This document shows positions 43,651-55,526 of a DNA stretch of 64,000 bases, one piece after another (within the stretch, counting starts at the first letter, position 1; each line of letters opens with the position of its first letter). Under the pieces are notes generated by a model, which saw only the letters and a list, made by a program, of their open reading frames with translations, ran no database searches and was not told where the DNA came from. Source of the DNA: Fragilaria crotonensis (Eukaryota > Bacillariophyta > Fragilariophyceae > Fragilariales > Fragilariaceae); NCBI GenBank assembly GCA_022925895.1, contig JAKSYS010000294.1, positions 1 to 64,000 of the forward strand. Direction: 5' to 3'. Made by a program: the position numbers and the translations under genes.

Positions 43651-44002
43651 TGTTGAATATGGCTGACGGGACCAGTTACGAAATGACTAACGGACATTTC
43701 GATAGTGATGGTGGGTGGGTCACAAACGGAAAGCCATCTAAACGTGAGTCACACGGGGACGAACAGTCTCCGACTGTTAAGCGTGTGGGACTCAAGAAGA
43801 ATAATGGATCCCACGTAAACTGGGCGAAGTTGTCCACGGCCGAACGGAACGAGATTATGGAGTGGAAGCGAGACGAATAGATAGTCTCACTTTAATTTAA
43901 TTTTCCGGTTTACAAGCGATTTGACCTCCCGGTAGTTATCGCAGTACTGCACCGTTGTCTGATTGACACGCAGGTACTGGCGCTAATACTGTGGTCTCAA
44001 CA
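43651..44002 (+). repeat. 3' LTR, 352 bp
   Basis: Begins TGTTGAATATGG and ends GTGGTCTCAACA. The pol frame runs open into its first 230 bases. Confidence 0.93.
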
Positions 44003-44007
44003 CATGT
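44003..44007. repeat. Right target-site duplication CATGT
   Basis: Pairs with 30417-30421. Confidence 0.9.
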
Positions 44008-44468
44008 GTTGACGATTTTATGTTCGGGATTTTGAGACGTGAGAAATGTCTATCGGCCGCTCCATACTGTATGCATAGTGCATAGTACTCGAGTGCTTGT
44101 ACAAATATTCTTGCCTCTCGCTAATTTGGTACAGTAGCGTAGTATTATAGTTGTACCAGGTACATAGCACCTAGCACATAGCACTACGCAATTTACTGTC
44201 TCCCCACTCACACAAATAGTAGTACATGTTTCCAGTACCAGGTACCGTTGCTAGCTGCCGGTAGCGTGCCGAGAATCCGAACCGCGACAGTTGACCAGCG
44301 CACCCGCGACATGCATTATTCGTTTTGCTCATCTACAGTACTGTGTAGTTCCTGGTATACCCTCCCTCCGTAAATAAGTAGAAGTACTTTAAGTTCGAGT
44401 ATGTTAACTGTGTCAACACATCTGGCGTCGACCTCGCCAAATCGCAGAAGGTTCATACGAAAGGTTCG
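44008..44468. promoter_or_regulatory. Former shared promoter of cupin and proton channel
   Basis: The region before the proton-channel start, GTAC-rich at 44075-44260. Before the copia insertion it was the only sequence between the cupin start (leftward) and the channel start (rightward). Motifs are not recognisable. Confidence 0.5.
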
Positions 44469-45376
44469 ATGGTCGAAGAAACAAGTGGCGAAATCGGCAG
44501 AAGAACAATGGACGCCGACGAACAATCCGGTCCGTATGCGTTAGTGGCGGAAACAAGGGCTATAAACAATTCAGATTCAGCACATGCTGAACGCCCAGGC
44601 ATTCAGCGTCGCCAAGGGTCACTGCATGTTAACACCTTTGTGAAAGTGCCCACGAGCTCCAATGAGCGACAGCACGTGCATAATGTTCATGGAGACGATT
44701 CATGGCAAGCAAAGATCTTGCACTTTGTTCACAAAGTTCTGTGACCTACTTTCTCGTGGGTCTTTTGCTGCTGGATGTTATAATACTGTTTGTAGAGCTC
44801 TTCCTCACTGCCGAATTTCCCGAGTGTCGAATTGTGGAACGCGACTCCGTTTCGTGTTGCGAGGCGATGGCTGGTGATGACGATCATGCTCGATTCCTTT
44901 CTGAGGAAGGTGAGCATAATTACTGCGAATTCAGGTACCCAGGTGCCTATCCATCAGGATGTGACCCCCACAAATATCCAGGAGTTCATATCGCCCATCA
45001 AGTGCTGAGATGGATAACAGTTCTCATCCTGTCAACATTTTTCACCGAATTGTTACTCCTCATCGTCGCGTTCGGTCCTTGCGTGTTTTTCTCGCATTTT
45101 TTTTACTGCTTCGACTTTTTCGTCGTGACGGTTTCGCTGGGTCTAGAGATATCCTTTTTGATTTTGCAAGAAGCGCAAGTGGAATTTTTGGTGGGATTGT
45201 TGATTTTGGGACGACTGTGGCGCTTTGTGCGCATTGGACACGGGATCTTCGAAGCCACGTATGAGTTGTCGACGAGGGAACAACACGAGAGAGCCGAGTA
45301 CACCAAAAAATTAGAGGAACTATGTCGTGCAAATGGACTGGAGCTGCCAACTATGCCAGAGGCGGAACAAACGTGA
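44469..45376 (+). CDS. Voltage-gated proton channel (Hv1 type)
   Basis: Conducts H+ out of the cell upon depolarisation; expected in the plasma membrane. It has four voltage-sensor helices and no separate pore. S1 is SVTYFLVGLLLLDVIILFVE with the selectivity Asp, S2 LRWITVLILSTFFTELLLLI, S3 CFDFFVVTVSLGLEISFLIL and S4 LLILGRLWRFVRIGHGIFEA. The RxWRxxR pattern of S4 equals that of animal Hv1. A short charged helix (REQHERAEYTKKLEELCR) follows and could form a dimer coil. Between S1 and S2 is a long Cys/His/Glu-rich loop. The N-terminus starts at 44469 (MVEETSGEIG). The frame changes by one base near 44728 just before S1, as if an A were missing from an AAA; an alternative start at 44702 would avoid it. 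Confidence 0.88.
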
Positions 45377-45545
45377 TACATATGCGGCAAACACTGCACG
45401 GATTGCTCGATACGTCGGTGGTGAAAATCGCAGGTCGCATGCGTCGATGCGGACTTGAACCTATCCGACTTATTTCAATGTGTTCCTAGAACTACGTACA
45501 ATTTACCGACCAGGAAGCTGCTCAAAATGTTACATCCATCCCACT

Positions 45546-46367
45546 CTACAACTCCTCACCGTTCGCTATATGTCTTTGCTTCTTCTCCTTGAAGGCCTTA
45601 ATCGATCTCGCGATGTCAAGTACCGATTCGTTGATCTCTTTAATTTTCGTTTCCTTGTCAGCCAATATTTTATTGTACTGGTTTTCCATTTCCTTGCTCC
45701 TCAATTTAAACTCCTTATTCGCATCCTTCAACTTTTTCCGTTCCTCCGCTATCAGCGCTTGTATCTCCTCATCCGACTTGAAAAGGATCGCTTGCCATTC
45801 CTGTTTAACTGCTTCATCTGTACAAGAGTCCAATGACAGCGGCGAACACGGTGGTTTCAGATTTGCCTTGCAAAAGGCGGCGAGATCTCGATACGTCCGA
45901 CCTCCGTTGTACTGCAGCAAGTCCTTGGGATCGCCATACCGAATGGTGGGGAATCCAGTGATACGATGCGCGGTACACAATTTTTACCTTCGGGAGATGT
46001 ACAATCGACCTCGGCGACCAGACCCATCGGACTGTCGACCCAATCGGCAACAAGTTTGTCCCATTCGGGAGCGAGTTTTTGCAATGACCACACTGGAATA
46101 TAGTTGCGAGAGAGGGGAGGAACAATATGAATTGATGGAGTAAACGAAAAATGAGACACTTGACAAGTGGACATACGGTAGTAAACATTTACAGCCATAC
46201 CAGGTACATCATTGCACATGGACATTGCTTACCCAAGGCGCATAGTACTTTATAAAGACTGATTTATCAGCCGTCAATAAATCATAGTTGTCAGCTGTCA
46301 GATGAAGGCCATCACCAGACACGACAGTCAAGACGGAAAGAAAGACAAGAAAGGCCTGGAGCATCAT
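45546..46367 (-). CDS. PDI-like thioredoxin protein of the secretory pathway
   Basis: Exon 1 (46367-46233) encodes a signal peptide (MMLQAFLVFLSVLTVVSG) and the start of a thioredoxin fold (FIKYYAPW). An intron at 46232-46093 (GTAAGC...CAG) splits the active site exactly between W and CGHC. Exon 2 gives CGHCKKLAPEWDKLVADW, AEVDCTSPEGKKLCTAHRIT, GFPTIRYGDP and YNGGRTYRDLAAFCK. A 100-residue coiled coil follows, ending NGEEL, a weak ER-retention-like end. The redox pair CGHC suggests disulfide exchange in the ER. Frame changes at two A5 runs (near 46077 and 45986) would each be cured by one more A; these look like homopolymer errors in a host gene. Confidence 0.85.
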
Positions 46368-49131
46368 GGGAATCACTATTTCAGCGACGCCACAGCAGTG
46401 GGCTGTCCATGCAAGATCCGAGATCCGTCATTTGTTTTCGTCGAAGTGCCATCTCTGTGTTTACGTAGAGTAAATGCGTAGTATATACTGTACAGCATAC
46501 CATGCCCAATCGAATTGTCATTAGCAGTACCCAGTACACGGTGAACAGCTTACAGGGCTCCGTGCTCCGTCCAACAGTGGATCAGTACATCAAGGCATCA
46601 TCATGACTGCACACTGCACAATGCATTATTGGCAAACAAGCTGCATTTCCAATGTCTTGTGATGTTTGGATGCAGAAGAGTTCCCGCTAAAATATATTTG
46701 CTTCCCAGTTCATTCCTTCCCCTCCGGAAAAATTGGCAACAATGTTGCCAGCAAGATCTTCTTGACTTGCATTGCCCCAGGCATATTTCTCTAGTGAGAT
46801 GGCAGAATCAACAGCAACAGGCAGCACACTTCCCGCCTACTGACAAATTGAAAACTCAGGTCAATTTGCAAATGAAATCTCCCCATTGCCTTGCCACTTT
46901 TCTGTCATTAACTGAACCGGGGATATTTTTGCAACAACAGTGTCAGCATGGGCGGTATGCTGGTCCAAAGGGCACACCAACACAAATATTGGTGACTGCA
47001 GAAGTTGTTTCGATACTGTTGCATCACCCATCAGCTGTAGGAATAGCTTTAGCCAACCCATGCAGCACCACATCTTCCAAGACAGGATGCTTCCCCAGAT
47101 AACGGCCTGCTTGTAGATGTTGATACTGTCAATGCTCGGAGCTCTGATGGCAGCAAGTGACTGGCATTTAGCAGCATTTCTTCACTAAGAATTTGTTGAC
47201 CAAACCAAAAGCAAAGGCTGACCTGTGTTACAGTTTTCTAAGGATGATCTACAGCACTGCCATACCATTTGACCCCTGGTCCAGGTCAAGCATGACAAAC
47301 TCCTCCAAGGCAGTCTGCAGCATTTATCCTCCTTGGTTGATCAGCACTGGACCAATTGCAGATTGCAATGAGCACATCATCAGGGTTGCCCAAAGGTGAA
47401 TACATATCATTTAATTCACAATACTTCAATGGTGAAGCATGGTGCCTGACGTTGGCTGAGTGCACCAGAATCTCACATGCACTTTGGGGCACCTTGAAGA
47501 AGCAAAACATGAGGAATATGTTGTTGGCACAATATATTTTTACAATAACGAGTGGACTACCGTTGTAGAGCAACAAGAAGTGCAACATAATGTCAAGTTC
47601 ATCCTGATAAATTAACCTTGAAGTGTTGTGGATTGTCTGGTGCTGCCACTTGTCTTGTGCTGGACATACCAATGCCGTTGATGGTAGGCTTTTGAGTTTT
47701 AGAACCCTTCATAAAACAGGCATACCATTTAGTCAAATGCCTTTATCCATTTCCAAATGCTGCAGAGTTGTGTTGCATGTCTTATGCAAGGAAACGTTCT
47801 TTAATGCATTGACAAAGAATGGGTACCTGATACTAGTATTATTTGAGAATTAGGGGTTTTGTTGATCGCTCCAATGTGCATTACCCAAAAGTGAGAGGTG
47901 AGAGCATGTCTGTTAGAATTCTGGAGTGCTGTCCAACAGTACTGGTATTTCATGCTGGTTGTTCTTTTGATTTGTGCCTGTGCATGTGCTCGAGGTCCTC
48001 CGGTACATGAAACAGGTCAGAACTCAGAACAGTCCTGTTCCTCTTGTAGCATCACTTTTAACTCAGCAAGAACCGACTCAGGTTGTGCAGGAAAATGGAG
48101 TCCACAGTGATCTTCTTATCAGAAGTTGCTCGACGTCGTCATTCCTACGTCTAATAGTGATCGAACCGTAGGCGAAATAACGTTGAAAACTTTTCTGGAT
48201 CCCGTGATTGTGTGTCACGAGTCACAATTGTTGTAACCAAAGTGTGTCACAAGGTACAAGTACAAGTACCAGGTACACCATATGTCATACAAGTACGTCT
48301 TACTCTGATACACTGGACAATGCATATTATCATACCAGGTTCCAGGTACCAGGTACCTGATACCAGGTATGTTACCGTATGTTCATACAACTCCGAGCTT
48401 CAGTACGAGCAGTTCCAATAGATGCTCCGACTCTACCATGCAAATACAATTACATTATTATATTTATGCATGTGTATTCTCCATGATTCCATTGAGCAAT
48501 ACCAAGAGATCGGAATCCGTAAAATAGAAGACATATCATATGGCAACTGCGGGCTTCTTTTTTTGTGTGTACGATTGATGTTTTAAGAGGAAAAACAGGA
48601 ACACCAGAACCTTCGCTCGTTTTTGAAACCGTCATCTGCCCGACCATACAGACAGCTGTGGTTTTTTTTGTCCACCGGTTACGCACTTGGAGTACACTAC
48701 CGGTGTACTACAGTACCGACTACAACATCGCTGTGAGACCTGAGGCCGTGAAACGTCAAACTTGTGTCAAATCTTTTTTCCAAGGTGATGGGTAGGGTCG
48801 TCCCAGACCAACCAAGAACTTGGGTACAAGTCCTGTTACACACAAAATCTGATCGACAACAATCCCGACTCTTTGTTGGCATACGATCGAAAAGTACCTT
48901 TATCCCCTCTCTGAGTTGCTTAGAAGGTTTCTGACGAGCATAGAAGGATCTGTGTGTCGAATCTACCAGTGATCGATAAACCAGACAACTAGCCAAGTCA
49001 AGAGAATGATTTCCCCAGGCGACAATGCAGGCGCTATGCCTTCCGAGATGACTCCTCTCTCGGCCACCCTTCTCCTTCTCCTTCCACGGACAGATCTACG
49101 TACTCTATGTTGAAATCTGATCACGGATCGG
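46368..49131. other. 2.7-kb stretch without a recognised gene
   Basis: Only short open frames on both strands. From about 46600 to 47850 the sequence is unlike the GTAC-rich spacers (many TGCA, GCAAC words). The minus strand holds a coherent-looking piece (VCPLDQHTAHADTVVAKISP, about 46980) of unknown origin, perhaps a decayed repeat. About 48240-48420 is GTAC-rich. No RNA gene is seen. Confidence 0.5.
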
Positions 49132-52100
49132 ATGAGCATTACAGGATCTATCGACTTCGAACAAAAACGTCCCACTCACACAGGTTCAACATCGTGCTAC
49201 AGCAGGTACTCAATGTGGCTCAGAATCCTTTCTGTGATTCTCATCCTTGCCATAGCATGCATGTTCATGCGTTCCAAATCTTCAGAATCCACGTCCATAC
49301 CTCCTGCCAGTGACATGACATACACACATCCAAAACCCTTCTCTAAGCTTGATCCCGTCTACGACTTGCACTTGTATGGGTTTGACAGGAACGCCGATAC
49401 CTCACCACCTCCTTATATTGATCGTCCCAATGCCGATGCGGCAGTTCCGACTAATGAATGGTACCAAAATTTGCTTCTCAATCATGCCGAAACGACTGAA
49501 CTCCAACGTGTCTATGCCGTCCCGTACATGGTCGACCTCGCCGGTCCTATACAGGCCTTCAAATTCATCCGAATCATATCGATGCTTCTAGCAATGTTAT
49601 TCAGCTGTCGTATGTGATTCCCCATGGATTGACTCTTGGGGCTGCGGAGAACTCGAAGCAGGCGACCAGTGTGAATACAATGACCAACGAGTATTCTGTG
49701 CTCCAGATGACTCCCAGGAATTACGTTGACGTGGGTACGTATCAACAACGACATCTGCCTGCCCTTGTTTACTGCACTTCCTTGATTCTAAGGCACTAAC
49801 TTTCTTTTGTCCCCGGACAGAATTCGTCGGCTATGACGTCGTCAATTGTCCGCGGCATGCCCTACATGACAATGAAGTACCCGCCATCCTCTCTCAACAC
49901 GGATAACGTCCTCCCCACCATCGCAGGTCATGGGCCCATCCGAGGAAGTTTACTTATTGATAATGAAGCGCTCGCGCCCTGCGACGGCAAGAAAGTTCTT
50001 ATTCAACGTGAAGTGAAAATGACTTTGGAAAACACCGATTTCACTTGGGTTGCCTTTTTCTCGCATCCCGTCCTGTTGCACTGCGTCAATTCCCATCCTT
50101 CTTGGGAAGGTGCGGCTTTGCAATTCAAGCCTCATCCGCATGACGACGACATTGAATTGGTGGCCCGCGTGGCGCTGGTGACCAATTGCACGTCGGGAGC
50201 GAATCCACTCTATTGTCGCGATTTTGATCGTTCCAAGCCCGCTCCCACGTACGAGGATTTCGTCGATCTCTTGCGTCAGCATGCCAATGTGTACCCAGGC
50301 CCTCTAACCAATGTGAAATATGACATTGACCATGAGCATGATGAGGCAACATTGACTTTGGATTGGGATGCTCAGCTAATGACTCCTCAGAACGAAGGCG
50401 ACGAACCGCTCGAACTCATTTCGTTTGCGCTTCCCCATCATGTCGATTTCCTTGGGAAAGCTGCAGATTTCTGTCGCCCCGTCATGCTGGGACGCGCCTG
50501 TATCGTGAGAGGATCCAAGTGGATAATACCCTGCCGCCGATTGGTCTCCGCGCACCTCGCCCACCAAAGGCTCAGGCGTTGCCCGCATTGTCGAGTGCGT
50601 TACAGTCGGACATGGGATTCCATGGCCCAGAATACTATTTGAGGAGTCGGCGATACCTACTTTTCTGGCAAGATTCTGGCCAAGACTGCCAGGATCCTTG
50701 TCATTGCGGACGAGGTGAGAGAAATTTGTGCCAAACCTAGCAAAGCCTATGATGTGGCATGCAAGAATTCGACCTTGCCGACCTCGGAAGAGACAACCGC
50801 GATGTTGGATTTGCTGCGCGCTGGAGTCGAGATTTGGATCAATGGTACTGCAGAATCTCCTTTTGTGTATGATAAGGGTTGGGGCGGATTGGTCAACTGT
50901 GGATGCTATTTCAACGGCAAGACCACATCTTGCGATAACACGTTTCCCGACTGTCCTGCATTTGTTGATCAAGGACTCAATTTTGGCAATGGATTCTACA
51001 ACGATCACCACTTTCATTACGGTTATCATATCTACGCGGCGGCTGTTGTGGCGAAATTCGATCCAAATTGGGGTCGCGCTCACTTTGAAGGAGTAAATCT
51101 GCTCATTCGTGATTTTGCTAATCCATCTCCTGATGACAGTCGCTTTCCAATGTTCCGCCAAAAGGATTGGTATGAGGGTCACTCGTGGGCCAGTGGAATC
51201 CCCTTCCTGCTTTTCTTAATGGAAGAAATCAAAGTCCTCCAGTGAGGCCATTGCTGCCTATGAGGCTGTCGCTCTCTTCGGTAGTGCCATGATTGACGCC
51301 TGGAACGAATGCCCGCACTGTAAAGATAGTGCGGAGCATGCCGGCGTTTCCGCTGAAATCAGAAACGTCGGACGACTTCTTCTTGCCACTGAAATTAGAT
51401 CTACCGATCGCTACTGGCATGTGCGGCTCAAGAATGAAAGTCTCGCCGTCTACCCAAAACAGTATGTTCAGAATGTGGTGGGCATGCTTTGGAATTCTAT
51501 GGCCCAGTTTCAAACATGGTTTGGAAATGCACCATACCTTCCATATGGAATCCAGCTTCTGCCGATTACTGCCATTTCAGAACAACGTGATGATCCTGCT
51601 TGGTTGGAAGAGATGTACCATCCTTTCGCTGACGCCTGCAACCAAGCGATCGCGTGCGAAACTGATGGATGGTCCGTTTTGCAGCTAGCAATACTGTCCT
51701 CGGTTGGTCATTTTGAGAAGGCACTCGCGCGAGCCGAGGCCTTGTCTTCGGAGGTTTTCGAGTCTGCCGGTGGTAATGGACACTCTCGCTCCAACACTAT
51801 CTGGTTTATTGCGACCCGGCCTGACATCGAACCGATTGTGCTCCCAGAATCAGATATGGAAACCACGGAAGTCTCGACCGTGTCAGACGATTTTGTCTTT
51901 GAACTCGTTGACTGTGGTGTGCCTGAGACATGCACAGCTGCAGTACTTGACATGGATGCTGGAGGGTTCACCTGCAAAGAACGCATCAACTGGCTTATTG
52001 AAACCATGGGCAAATCTCAGTCGGTCGCATGCGCGACTGTGGGACGACTCGAATACCCAAGCGAGTGCGGTGGCTGCAACCCAACAGGCACCGACGAAGT

Positions 52101-52509
52101 CGTCGTGGTGAAAGAAGACAGTCACTGCCCTCCTTGTTCCAACGAAGTATGCAATAGTATCTTGAATCGTTGTCCTGTCTACGAAAGGACCTTCCTCTGC
52201 ACGAAAGGGCCAAGTAGTGGTGGATGCCAAGAAGACCCATGGCCCGAAGAACCACAGTGTTCCGAATGCTGCGAGACGACACGATGTCCAAGGAAGGTTG
52301 TGATTCCTGTGAAGACTGTGGTTGACCCATCCGCGTGTCCTCCGTGTACCCAAGACGTTTGCCGAAAGAGTTTGTGCCCAGTTGACATTGACCCTTACTT
52401 TTGCACGTTGGGTCGAGCTAAGGGTGGTTGCTCTCCGCGTCCTTGGGATCCGACTTCGGGCGATTGTAATGAATGTTGTACTGTGACGGAGGGATGTCCT
52501 GTCCCGTAG
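49132..52509 (+). CDS. GH81 endo-1,3-beta-glucanase with Cys-rich C-terminus
   Basis: Hydrolyses beta-1,3-glucan; the diatom store chrysolaminarin is the likely substrate. The start at 49132 gives a short cytosolic tail and a membrane anchor (WLRILSVILILAIACMFM), so a type II membrane or secreted enzyme. GH81 blocks in order: VPTNEWYQNLLLNHAE, PHGLTLGAAEN, RGMPYMTMKYP, NTLPPIGLRAPRPPKA, YNDHHFHYGYHIYAAAVVAK (about 51000), GHSWASG and SSSEAIAAYEAVALFG (about 51230-51270). An intron lies at about 49735-49820. Frame changes near 49555, 49735, 50510, 50640 and 51220 look mostly like missing bases; the last falls in the catalytic Glu block. The C-terminal 200 residues are two to three Cys-rich units (CPPCSNEVCNSILNRCP and CPPCTQDVCRKSLCP), not part of GH81. 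Confidence 0.86.
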
Positions 52510-52919
52510 AGGGCGAGAGGTGGGGTCCGATGGATTTAGCGGTTGCCGTGCAACGAGTTTTGGGTAAGTTAAAGGCATATAATGATGTATAGACTCAAAA
52601 TCACCAGTCCTTGTGTGCACTAGTGGATTAATCGCTGTGTTTTTGTATTCGAACGATTTCGATTGTCGTACGCGCACTGCAAACTTCCATATGTGGCGTA
52701 GGTACACCCGCGTAACCGAGACCGAGCAATTCTTGGGATCCAAAAGTGTCGAATGGAAGTTACTAGGCTTTCCTTGGCCGTTTTCGATAAGTGCAAAGGA
52801 GATTCGGTGAATCAGTTCGGCACATGGCCATGCATAGAAAGAACGCCTCAACGTAACAGACATCCTTAAATAGCTAAGCTTCTTCGTTTCACGTATCCAT
52901 TAAGGTGAGACTAGTACGG
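52510..52919. other. Convergent 3' spacer
   Basis: Between the GH81 stop and the 3' end of the leftward Pro/Gln-rich gene. Nothing else is seen. Confidence 0.5.
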
Positions 52920-53956
52920 CTAGTTAGAATGAGGATGTTGGTGCTTGGGCTGATCGCCATGATGCAGGGAAGGACTACCATAGTATTGATTTTGAGGATG
53001 AACAAAGGCTGCGGCTGCTGCTGATGTTGCGCGTAATACGGCGAAGGAATCATGGGTGATGTCGGAACATGAACTGGAATCACCATGCCAGGTGGCACGC
53101 CATCGGGAATCAGAATCTGTACAGGATAACCAGCCGGAGAATGCACCACCAAGCGTCTGTCGGGTCCCAGAATGGGTGGAACTTGAACCTGCATCGTCAC
53201 ATAACTCTGAGGCAGCTGTTGTGGAGGTGGTGAACTGAAGTGACCGTGAGAAAGATATCTCGGTGGAAGTTGTGGTGACGAGAAAGGGGTGGGAGGCGGC
53301 GCCAGTAATCCAGCCCCGTGGACCCTTGGAGGGTACTGAGGGTTACTCGTAGGAGATGCTGCGAGTGCTGCAAGGTTGATTCCTTTTTCGCTCACTGGTT
53401 TGGCTTCCTCCTGCAGTGCTTGTTCGTTCTGGGTGTTGGCATCAAGTTGCGATTCCACTTGAGGAGTAGCTTCTTTCGCCTTTTCGGCTTCTGCAATCTG
53501 CTGTGCCTCAAGATCTTCGGCCCGAGGAGCATTGATGATTTCAACCGGAACAGGATTTAGCTGCTGATCTCCCGATCTCGAGAGCAGGGAGATTAATTGG
53601 CTGGGGTCTAACTGGGCCGAAGATTCGTCACCTGTAGCCGAATTAACAGGAGATACAAAGGCAGGGATAGGCAATGCTGACGCATCTGGTGAGGCCTGGA
53701 AGGCAGACCAGGCAAAATTTTGTTGCGCCTTTGTGTTGGAACCTCCACCAGGCCGGGGGTTGCTTTCACTTCTATCGTTTTGTTTGCTGCCACGCTTTGG
53801 AGTCTCTTGATTCCCCTTCCTTCCTTGTTTTCCACCCTTCGGTTTCCCTCCTGCGCTTTTACTGGGTGTTGGGCCAGCACTTCCGCTCCCGATACCTAGC
53901 ATGCCTTTAAGAGCAGCGGTCGCTTCATTGACGTCATTGTCAGATAGATTGCTCAT
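52920..53956 (-). CDS. Pro/Gln-rich low-complexity protein
   Basis: Not recognised as a family. The ATG at 53956 gives MSNLSDNDVNEATAALKGML; an upstream ATG at 53995 is also in frame. A basic Gly/Lys region (KPKGGKQGRKGNQETPKRGS) is followed by NFAWSAFQASPDASALPIPA, a helical Glu/Ala-rich part (RAEDLEAQQIAEAEKAKEA) and a long Pro/Gln-rich end (PPPTPFSSPQLPPRYLSHG). The last 30 residues make better sense one base off (HPQNQYYGSPSLHHGDQPK, stop at 52920) than in the main frame (stop at 52889). NFAWSAFQASPDAS resembles the short motif by which PNRC-type proteins bind decapping factors, so an mRNA-decay role is possible but speculative. Confidence 0.6.
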
Positions 53957-55526
53957 GATGAATTCGTTGCCTTTGTCTGTTAGCTTCAAATTCAATCTTC
54001 AATGCTGCGTTTTGAAATTCGATCAGAAAGCGACCTTTCTTGCGTCAAAATTCTGGCCGTCGAATCGCTCGTGCTGCTTGCTGCTTGCAATGAATCCACA
54101 CAACTGTACCAGTACTTCCGTACTCCAGTATCAAGTAGCTGGTACTCCAGGAAGTCCGAGCAATGGAGTATGAAATATGAATACTACATCCTCTTGCAAT
54201 ATATAAGCTACAGTCGTAATAACAATTTCTCTAAATTGTGCCACAAGTATCGTTGGACAGGGGAAGCAATGGCGTAAGTCTGTCTATGTTTACACGAGTG
54301 GGTGGGTGTTTATGAATGGCTTAATGGATAGTTGGCGCTTGTTCGGTTAAAGACAAGAACAACGAGAAGCAATCTCTGCATGGAAAGGTTTTCTGTTGTG
54401 TATCCGTGGTACAAGTACCGGTACTGGTAAGATAGACCATTGACACTGTACAGTATCATAGAATCCTACTCCGAGTACTGTCCAATTTTTGGCTCATCGT
54501 CAAAAATGCTGTCTCATTTCTCATTATGCATACATCTTTCGATTGCCCTCTCCAGTCCACATAAACGTACCGTACGAAGGTAGGAATACGGTACTGTACG
54601 TGGTACGTTGTCCATACACGGGACCCTCTACCGTCTACTGTACTTTGGAGTATAGTACTCGGACCTTGGAGGATTCTATACTCCATACCACTGTAGATTC
54701 TGATGTATCGGTATGTACTATGTACACTACGAGGATCCAACCAACCCGGTTGGCATGGACCACCAGGTTTGATGAATGATGCTATAATGGCGTATAGTGT
54801 TGTCAACAATGAAATTTATTGAATGGCTCCGATTGGGTTTCTAGTTCAGTAGATATGGCGGTAACCAAAATCCTTTTATAAATGCTGCTCTACTTGGTAC
54901 TTTTATTAGTGGAGGATACAGTACACTTCAGTATAATATGTATAATGTAAATCTTGTATTCATTGACAATCCGCTTCGTCGTACTGGTTGCTTTAATTGT
55001 GGCGATATTAGAAACACATGAATTGTGCTTGGGGGGGGGGGGGGGGGCAATGGACTGTCAATTTCGTCATCGGTGAAGTAATCTAGTTTAGTGTAGTGTA
55101 GTGTTATGCGTTCTACGTAGTCGTTGTATATTTCCCGATCCGCGACGCCGATTGGATTTAATGTTAAAATCTAGAATGTGGAGTTGTAGTCTACTCTACT
55201 CATAGCTAGACTAGAGCGCCTCTCTAGTTCTGTACCTGGTACTACAAGTAATAATAGCATGTTTGCATCCATCACAAAGTTGACCACCAGCTACTCAGAT
55301 CTCATTTTTGAATAATTTTGGTATGTGCTTGGGAGGTGGGAAACATGTCCTCCGCCTCACTTGCCGCCTCGTAGTATACAATCTACGTGGATTGCACGGA
55401 ACAGTTTTTATTTCACACCGACTCGAGAGAAAATCTCTATTTTCGTGCAGCAAGTCTAACGGAGGAAACGCGAGACAAAGGATTTGACAAACGCTTTCCA
55501 TTCTCTGCAAGACACAATACCAAGTC
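53957..55526. other. Intergenic, GTAC-rich, with a G17 run
   Basis: No gene is recognised. GTAC-rich at about 54100-54150, 54410-54730 and 55230-55250. A run of 17 G lies at 55031-55047 and may stall polymerases or reads. The last 150 bases are the leader of the large chromatin gene. Confidence 0.55.

Larger units (their letters stand above)
30422..44002 (+). mobile_element. Ty1/copia LTR retroelement with a nested DNA transposon
   Basis: Diatom copia-type (CoDi-like) element. It is bounded by LTRs starting TGTTGA and ending TCAACA and by the 5-bp duplication CATGT. Without the nested insert (30744-38709) it is about 5.6 kb. The first 316 bases of the two LTRs are the same as far as I can compare, so the insertion is young. 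The coding part looks nearly whole, with perhaps one apparent break, and should be treated as an old virus-like copy in the host genome. Confidence 0.93.

Noticed and set aside
46629-47102. 157-residue open frame on the plus strand
   Set aside because: No domain and low-complexity Gln stretches; the opposite strand looks equally or more coding-like, so neither is supported.
47286-47672. 128-residue open frame on the minus strand
   Set aside because: No recognisable domain and no splice or start context; possibly part of a decayed repeat.
55031-55047. G17 run as a G-quadruplex regulator
   Set aside because: It may fold, but nothing ties it to a gene, and its length is uncertain in long-read assemblies.
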